Shown here in pieces: positions 7,801 through 10,462 of a stretch of DNA of 10,462 nucleotides. The notes beneath the pieces are model-generated. The model saw only the letters and a list, made by a program, of their open reading frames with translations. It had not been told where the DNA came from and did no database searches. The stretch lies in contig JAQBZS010000160.1 in NCBI GenBank assembly GCA_027622115.1, forward strand, positions 1-10,462. The letters run 5' to 3'. This DNA comes from Planctomycetota bacterium. Its GTDB lineage: Bacteria > Planctomycetota > Planctomycetia > Planctomycetales > Planctomycetaceae. A program made the translations under genes and the position numbers. Position 1 is the first letter of the stretch, and every line of letters begins with the position of its first letter.

Positions 7801-7933
7801 AACCAGCTTACAAGCTCAAGTGTTGATCCCGCTGGCGGTGAGCATCACGTTTGGACTACTGGCGTCCACCGTGCTGGTGCTGCTGGTGATCCCGTGTTTG
7901 TACGTGATGCTGCATGACCACATTGCGTTGTGA
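4856..7933 (+). CDS. RND efflux transporter permease (AcrB/HAE1-like)
   Basis: This 1025-residue protein has the full RND architecture: TM1 at about 10-28, a large periplasmic loop at 30-330, TM2-TM6 at about 332-474, TM7 at 520-540, a second periplasmic loop to about 862, and TM8-TM12 at 866-1015. TM4 carries GLLMDDGIVIAENI with the adjacent Asp393-Asp394 of the proton relay, in the drug-pump (HAE) form and not the CzcA metal-pump form. TM10 reads SGVVVNDSILLV, so Asn931-Asp932 stand where AcrB has Lys940-Asn; from memory VND variants are common in a subset of this family. It would export small or hydrophobic compounds by proton antiport, with the adaptor encoded just upstream. The ATG at 4856 overlaps the adaptor stop, and a second in-frame ATG follows directly at 4859. 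No outer-membrane channel gene is in the window. Confidence 0.97.
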   Translation: MMEMLVRHRTAANLLMLLFLAAGVYALPQLRRETFPDFAASEVEIRIAYPGATAADVEEAICRRVEDALDGVKFVKELRSDAREGLAVFTAEMENTGHLATFQNDLETEVKAITDFPDNVEDAIIRQLGQTDVVMVLLAAGPMSAGDLKVYCEQLKDRLQELPEVSLVALEGFSDRQFRVELSREKLRRYGLSVDQVAKLISRQSLSVPAGVVETGDSDILIRFVEERRSVTEIEDVVLTGVVGGAEIRVRDVGHVIDTFENPEEKNLLGQRRAGVLRIEKTKDEDIIRVAQAVRFFVQSERERHPQIELKITQDGSTLVQQRLDMLVTNGWQGMLLVFIAMWVFFNVRLSFWVVMSLPVSFMGAFFFLPMLGLTINMMTMVAFLLALGLLMDDGIVIAENIASHRAQGKPAMQSAVDGMREVSSGVLSSFLTTVCVLGPLAQLSGFIGKVLEVIPMVLILVMAISLVEAFCILPAHLGHALHHVDGKSVGAIRQRVDAAVEWLRERVVGRLLDRLLRWRYLFVGCVVGVFCITLGLFTSGVVGFQGFPDLEGDVVVARILLPQGTPLNKTEAVIRRLTDSLDRINERFADDQPQGKELLETVNVQFNRNQDAFEFGAHVATISVDLLTSEQRSLTVDEFVSAWRTEIGQLPDVISLTFGEPGFGPAGRPIEIRFQGENLTELKRAAGEAQAWFADFAGVSNLTDDIRPGKQEVRIRLKAGAVGLGLDASAMAGQLQAAFQGATANDIQVGPEQYEIDVQFQASDQDSLADLDDFAFVLADGGQIPLSAVADMELSRGWARIGHINGKRTVTLIGDIDPKVTNTIALIQKFEQEKLPEIAEQHPGVGVLIEGESQEAAITNASMRRAMVIGLLGMFLLLSFQFESWLEPLVVMVTIPLALIGVILGHLIMGLNMSMPSLLGFVSLSGVVVNDSILLVLFLKKASADGADILESAAQASRLRFRAIMLTSVTTIAGLVPLLFETSLQAQVLIPLAVSITFGLLASTVLVLLVIPCLYVMLHDHIAL

Positions 7934-7948
7934 TTTCAGGATGGTCGT

Positions 7949-7981
7949 GAGTGAAAACTGTTCGATACAGTTTGAGGACTC
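7949..7981. repeat. Inverted repeat in the leader of the NHL-propeller gene
   Basis: AAACTGT at 7955-7961 and ACAGTTT at 7967-7973 are a perfect 7-base inverted repeat around TCGAT. GAGT (7949-7952) and ACTC (7978-7981) can extend the stem across a small internal loop. It lies between the permease stop and the Shine-Dalgarno sequence at 8003-8009. It could be an operator for a dimeric regulator, an RNA hairpin ending the efflux operon, or chance. No T-run beyond TTT follows. Confidence 0.4.
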
Positions 7982-8015
7982 AACCGCTTGCTCGACTCTC
8001 TCAAAGGAACTTTCG

Positions 8016-9104
8016 ATGACACACACTTCGCCCGTAACTCGTCGTCAATTCTTGCAAGCGAGCGCGGTCGGCGCGAGTGCCGTCCTCGCCGGCGCACCGA
8101 CCGTTGTGACCGCGGACAAGGCGGGATCGAAGCACATCGTGGGAGAAGGCGACTACAAGTACGAGGTCATTCACGCGTGGCCGCAATTGCCCGACAAGTT
8201 CAATTGGCAGACGACTCATAACGTGGCGGTGGACAAGGCCGGCAACGTGTATGTGATTCACGAAGGCCGTCGCGAGCTGAAAGATCATCCATCGATTTTC
8301 GTGTTCGACGACAAAGGCAAATACATCCGCTCGTTCGCGTCGCAGTTTCAAGGCGGCGGACATGGGATCGAGGTTCGACAAGAAGGAAAGCAGGAGTTTC
8401 TTTACGTCTGTGCGTACCAACACTGCAAAACGTTCGCCAAGATGGATTTGAAGGGCGAGATCGTGTGGCAACGATTCGCACCGATGGAATCCGGCGTCTA
8501 TGCCGCGGGCGAGGACACCAAGCCCGAGAAGATTTGGGGCCGAAATCGCTTCATGCCCACGAACTTTGCGTTCCTGGACGACGGCGGATTCTTGCTGGCG
8601 GACGGTTATGGTTCGTTTTACATCCATCGCTACGACAAGGACGGCAAGTGGAAGTCCTGCTTCGGTGGACCCGGCGACGGCAAGGGGAAATTCTCCACGC
8701 CGCACGGCATCTGGATCGATCGACGAGAGGGACGGAAGCCGGAAGTCGTCGTCTGCGATCGCGCTCATCACACGTTGCAACGTTTGACGCTGGACGGCCA
8801 ATACATCGAAACGCTTCCGGGTTACGGATTGCCGGCCAATATCGACACGTGGAAGGATTTGATGCTCGTTCCCGAACTGCATGCCCGAGTCACCTTGCTC
8901 GACGTGAACCACAAGAAAGTCGCGCAACTCGGGGCGGACGTCGACCGCATCAAGACGAAGAAGGGTATCCGCAACGATCCCAAGCAATGGAATGACGGCA
9001 AGTTCGTCCACCCACACGACGCCTGCTTCGACAACGACGGCAACATTTTGGTGGCCGAGTGGGTGGCAACCGGCCGCATCAGTAAGTTGAACCGGCTGGC
9101 ATAG
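8016..9104 (+). CDS. Tat-exported NHL-repeat beta-propeller protein (peptidyl-amidoglycolate lyase-like)
   Basis: This 362-residue protein begins with a twin-arginine signal (TRRQFLQAS at 8-16, hydrophobic 17-32), so it is probably exported folded. The ATG at 8016 follows AAAGGAA (8003-8009). The frame is open back to 7914, but that start lacks a ribosome site and would bury the signal. NHL-like blades are visible near 66-82 (HNVAVDKAGNVYVIHE), 115-135, 180-200 (FAFLDDGGFLLADGYG), 228-250 (PHGIWID...VVVCDR) and 332-350 (HPHDACFDNDGNILVAEW). Histidines recur at the same place in several blades: His68, His116, His230 and His334. This resembles the metal-binding histidines of peptidyl-alpha-hydroxyglycine alpha-amidating lyase, whose family name is often given to such planctomycete proteins. 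Catalysis is inferred; a non-enzymatic propeller is possible. A PQQ-like propeller gene follows 32 bases downstream. Confidence 0.86.
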   Translation: MTHTSPVTRRQFLQASAVGASAVLAGAPTVVTADKAGSKHIVGEGDYKYEVIHAWPQLPDKFNWQTTHNVAVDKAGNVYVIHEGRRELKDHPSIFVFDDKGKYIRSFASQFQGGGHGIEVRQEGKQEFLYVCAYQHCKTFAKMDLKGEIVWQRFAPMESGVYAAGEDTKPEKIWGRNRFMPTNFAFLDDGGFLLADGYGSFYIHRYDKDGKWKSCFGGPGDGKGKFSTPHGIWIDRREGRKPEVVVCDRAHHTLQRLTLDGQYIETLPGYGLPANIDTWKDLMLVPELHARVTLLDVNHKKVAQLGADVDRIKTKKGIRNDPKQWNDGKFVHPHDACFDNDGNILVAEWVATGRISKLNRLA

Positions 9105-9136
9105 CCCACCAATTCAAAATCACACAGGAGCCGCCG

Positions 9137-10396
9137 ATGATCCGAATCACTCTGACGATTGCGTTCGCCTTGAGTTGCACGAGTCTGCTGCCGGCCGGCG
9201 ACTGGCCCGCTTTCCGAGGTCCGAAGAGCGACGGGATTTCGACCGAAAAAGGCGTTCCCACTACTTGGTCTGCGGATCAGAACATCAAGTGGAAAGTTGC
9301 GTTGCCGGACCGAGGCAACAGTAGCCCGATCGTGTCGAATGGCCGAGTCTTCTTGACGTGTGCCCAAAACAAGGGCGGCAGCCGATCGCTGTATTGCTTC
9401 GACCGCAAGGACGGAAAGCAGTTGTGGGTCAAGACCGTGGCGTTTGAAGCGAACGAAGTCACTCACTCGACCAACCCCTACTGCGGCTCGACTCCCGTGT
9501 CGGACGGCAAAAAGGTCGTCGTGTTTCACGGCTCCGCCGGTTTGTATTGCTACGACTTCGACGGCAAGGATCTGTGGAACGTCGATCTCGGCCAGGTCAC
9601 GCATATTTGGGGCTACGGGACGTCGCCGATCCTGCACGACGGCAAAGTGCTACTGAATTTTGGACCGGGCAAGGTCACGTACATGGTGGCTGTGAGCCTG
9701 GAAGACGGCAGCATCGCCTGGAAGACCGACGAACCGGGCGGAAACGACGATCGCCAGGGCCGCATGGTCGGATCGTGGAGCACGCCCATCATTGTCAAGG
9801 TGGGCGACGAGGATCAGGTCGTGTGTAGCATGCCCACGCGAGTCGTTGCGTATTCACCAGCGGACGGTTCGATCCTGTGGACGGTCGACGGGTTGCCCAG
9901 TTCGCGTGGCGACCTCGTTTATACGTCGGTCCTGACATCCGGCGATTTCGGTGTCGCGATGGGTGGTTACAAGGGACCGTCGCTCGGATTCAAACTTGGC
10001 GGCACGGGTGACATGACGGAATCCAATCGACTGTGGCACGAGAAGGCCAGCCAGCCGCAGCGAATCGGTTCCGGCGTGATCATCGGCGACCACATCTTCA
10101 TGGCGAACGCCGGCCCAGGCACGTACCAGTGTCTTGAACTGAAAACGGGCAAGACGGTGTGGGAACAACGGATGAGCGGCGACAATTGGGGCTCGCTGAT
10201 TCACGTGGACGGCAAACTCTTCGTCACGAACCAAGAAGGCGTCACCCGCATCCTCGCTCCCAACCCAGTCAAATTCGAACTGCTCGCCGAAAACAAACTC
10301 GGCGAACCAAGCAACGCCACGCCGGCATTCTCCGACGGCGAGATTTTCCTACGAACGGACAAGGCTGTGTATTGCATCGCGACCTTGGCCAAGTAA
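9137..10396 (+). CDS. Secreted PQQ-like beta-propeller repeat protein (BamB/WD40-like)
   Basis: This 419-residue protein has a Sec signal peptide (1-20, likely cleavage LPA|GDW). Cys14 is not in a good lipobox, so a lipoprotein is unlikely. The mature protein starts DWPAFRGPKSDGIS, a form frequent in planctomycete secreted propellers. PQQ-type blade motifs recur: DGKQLWVKT (92-100), DGKDLWNVD (142-150), DGSIAWKTD (190-198), DGSILWTVD (243-251) and TGKTVWEQR (337-345), each followed by a strand of the next blade. This predicts a seven- or eight-bladed propeller in the periplasm. The repeats belong to the PQQ-like family, but real cofactor binding is not implied: the extra domains of quinoprotein alcohol dehydrogenases are absent. 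CAGGAG at 9125-9130 lies six bases before the ATG and supports the start. It probably shares a transcript with the upstream NHL propeller. Its molecular role is unknown. Confidence 0.9.
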   Translation: MIRITLTIAFALSCTSLLPAGDWPAFRGPKSDGISTEKGVPTTWSADQNIKWKVALPDRGNSSPIVSNGRVFLTCAQNKGGSRSLYCFDRKDGKQLWVKTVAFEANEVTHSTNPYCGSTPVSDGKKVVVFHGSAGLYCYDFDGKDLWNVDLGQVTHIWGYGTSPILHDGKVLLNFGPGKVTYMVAVSLEDGSIAWKTDEPGGNDDRQGRMVGSWSTPIIVKVGDEDQVVCSMPTRVVAYSPADGSILWTVDGLPSSRGDLVYTSVLTSGDFGVAMGGYKGPSLGFKLGGTGDMTESNRLWHEKASQPQRIGSGVIIGDHIFMANAGPGTYQCLELKTGKTVWEQRMSGDNWGSLIHVDGKLFVTNQEGVTRILAPNPVKFELLAENKLGEPSNATPAFSDGEIFLRTDKAVYCIATLAK

Positions 10397-10435
10397 GGGG
10401 CGACGCTGAAATTAAACCGGCATTTGATGTAGTAG

Positions 10436-10455
10436 CTGGATTCGCCAGAATTCAG
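10436..10455. repeat. Hairpin downstream of the PQQ-like gene
   Basis: CTGGATTC at 10436-10443 pairs with GAATTCAG at 10448-10455 around the loop GCCA, giving eight base pairs including one G-U. It starts 40 bases after the stop codon. The visible downstream bases (10456-10462) show no T-run, but the window ends there. It could be a weak terminator or one copy of a dispersed intergenic palindrome. Confidence 0.45.
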
Positions 10456-10462
10456 TCTCGAT

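Noticed and set aside
7914..8015. Upstream start for the NHL protein, adding 34 residues
   Set aside because: It would overlap the permease end, has no ribosome site, and would place the twin-arginine signal internally. AAAGGAA before 8016 supports the shorter form.
9137..10396. Quinoprotein alcohol dehydrogenase or BamB itself
   Set aside because: Only PQQ-like propeller blades are visible. There is no cytochrome domain or vicinal-cysteine dehydrogenase motif, and no good lipobox as in BamB.

Overview
The window reads as chromosomal DNA from a planctomycete, probably of the Pirellula/Rhodopirellula kind. This is an inference from moderately high G+C, Sec- and Tat-exported beta-propeller proteins of a type common in that phylum (the mature PQQ-like protein begins DWPAFRGP), several starts without a Shine-Dalgarno sequence, and palindromic intergenic hairpins. 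Every supported gene is on the + strand. I see no phage, insertion sequence, CRISPR array or tRNA.

Layout. Positions 1-571 hold the probable last codons of an upstream gene and a small multi-spanning membrane protein that looks like MreD, so the left edge may be the end of an mreC-mreD shape operon. The 349-base gap that follows (572-920) is not empty. It holds a well-supported small SRP RNA (4.5S type, about 628-750) with its own terminator-like T-rich tail, a candidate sigma70-like promoter for it inside the 3' end of the mreD-like gene, and a separate 35-base near-perfect inverted repeat (800-876).

Positions 921-3095 carry a tightly coupled pair: an HpcH/HpaI-type class II aldolase and a GlcF-like (Fe-S) protein. 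The second gene's Shine-Dalgarno sequence lies across the first gene's stop codon. They suggest breakdown of a 2-keto-3-deoxy acid to pyruvate plus an aldehyde, then oxidation of a 2-hydroxyacid; the flavoprotein partner is not in the window.

Positions 3330-7933 carry an RND efflux pair, adaptor then inner-membrane permease, joined by an ATGA overlap. No TolC-like outer-membrane channel gene is present. Positions 8016-10396 carry two exported beta-propeller proteins of different families: a Tat-dependent NHL-repeat protein with histidines placed as in peptidyl-amidoglycolate lyase-like proteins, and a Sec-dependent PQQ-like (BamB/WD40-like) protein. They are 32 bases apart and probably co-transcribed.

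I do not see a convincing undescribed multi-gene system. The points most worth a second look are the SRP RNA hidden in the gap, the long inverted repeat beside it, and the histidine pattern of the Tat-exported propeller.
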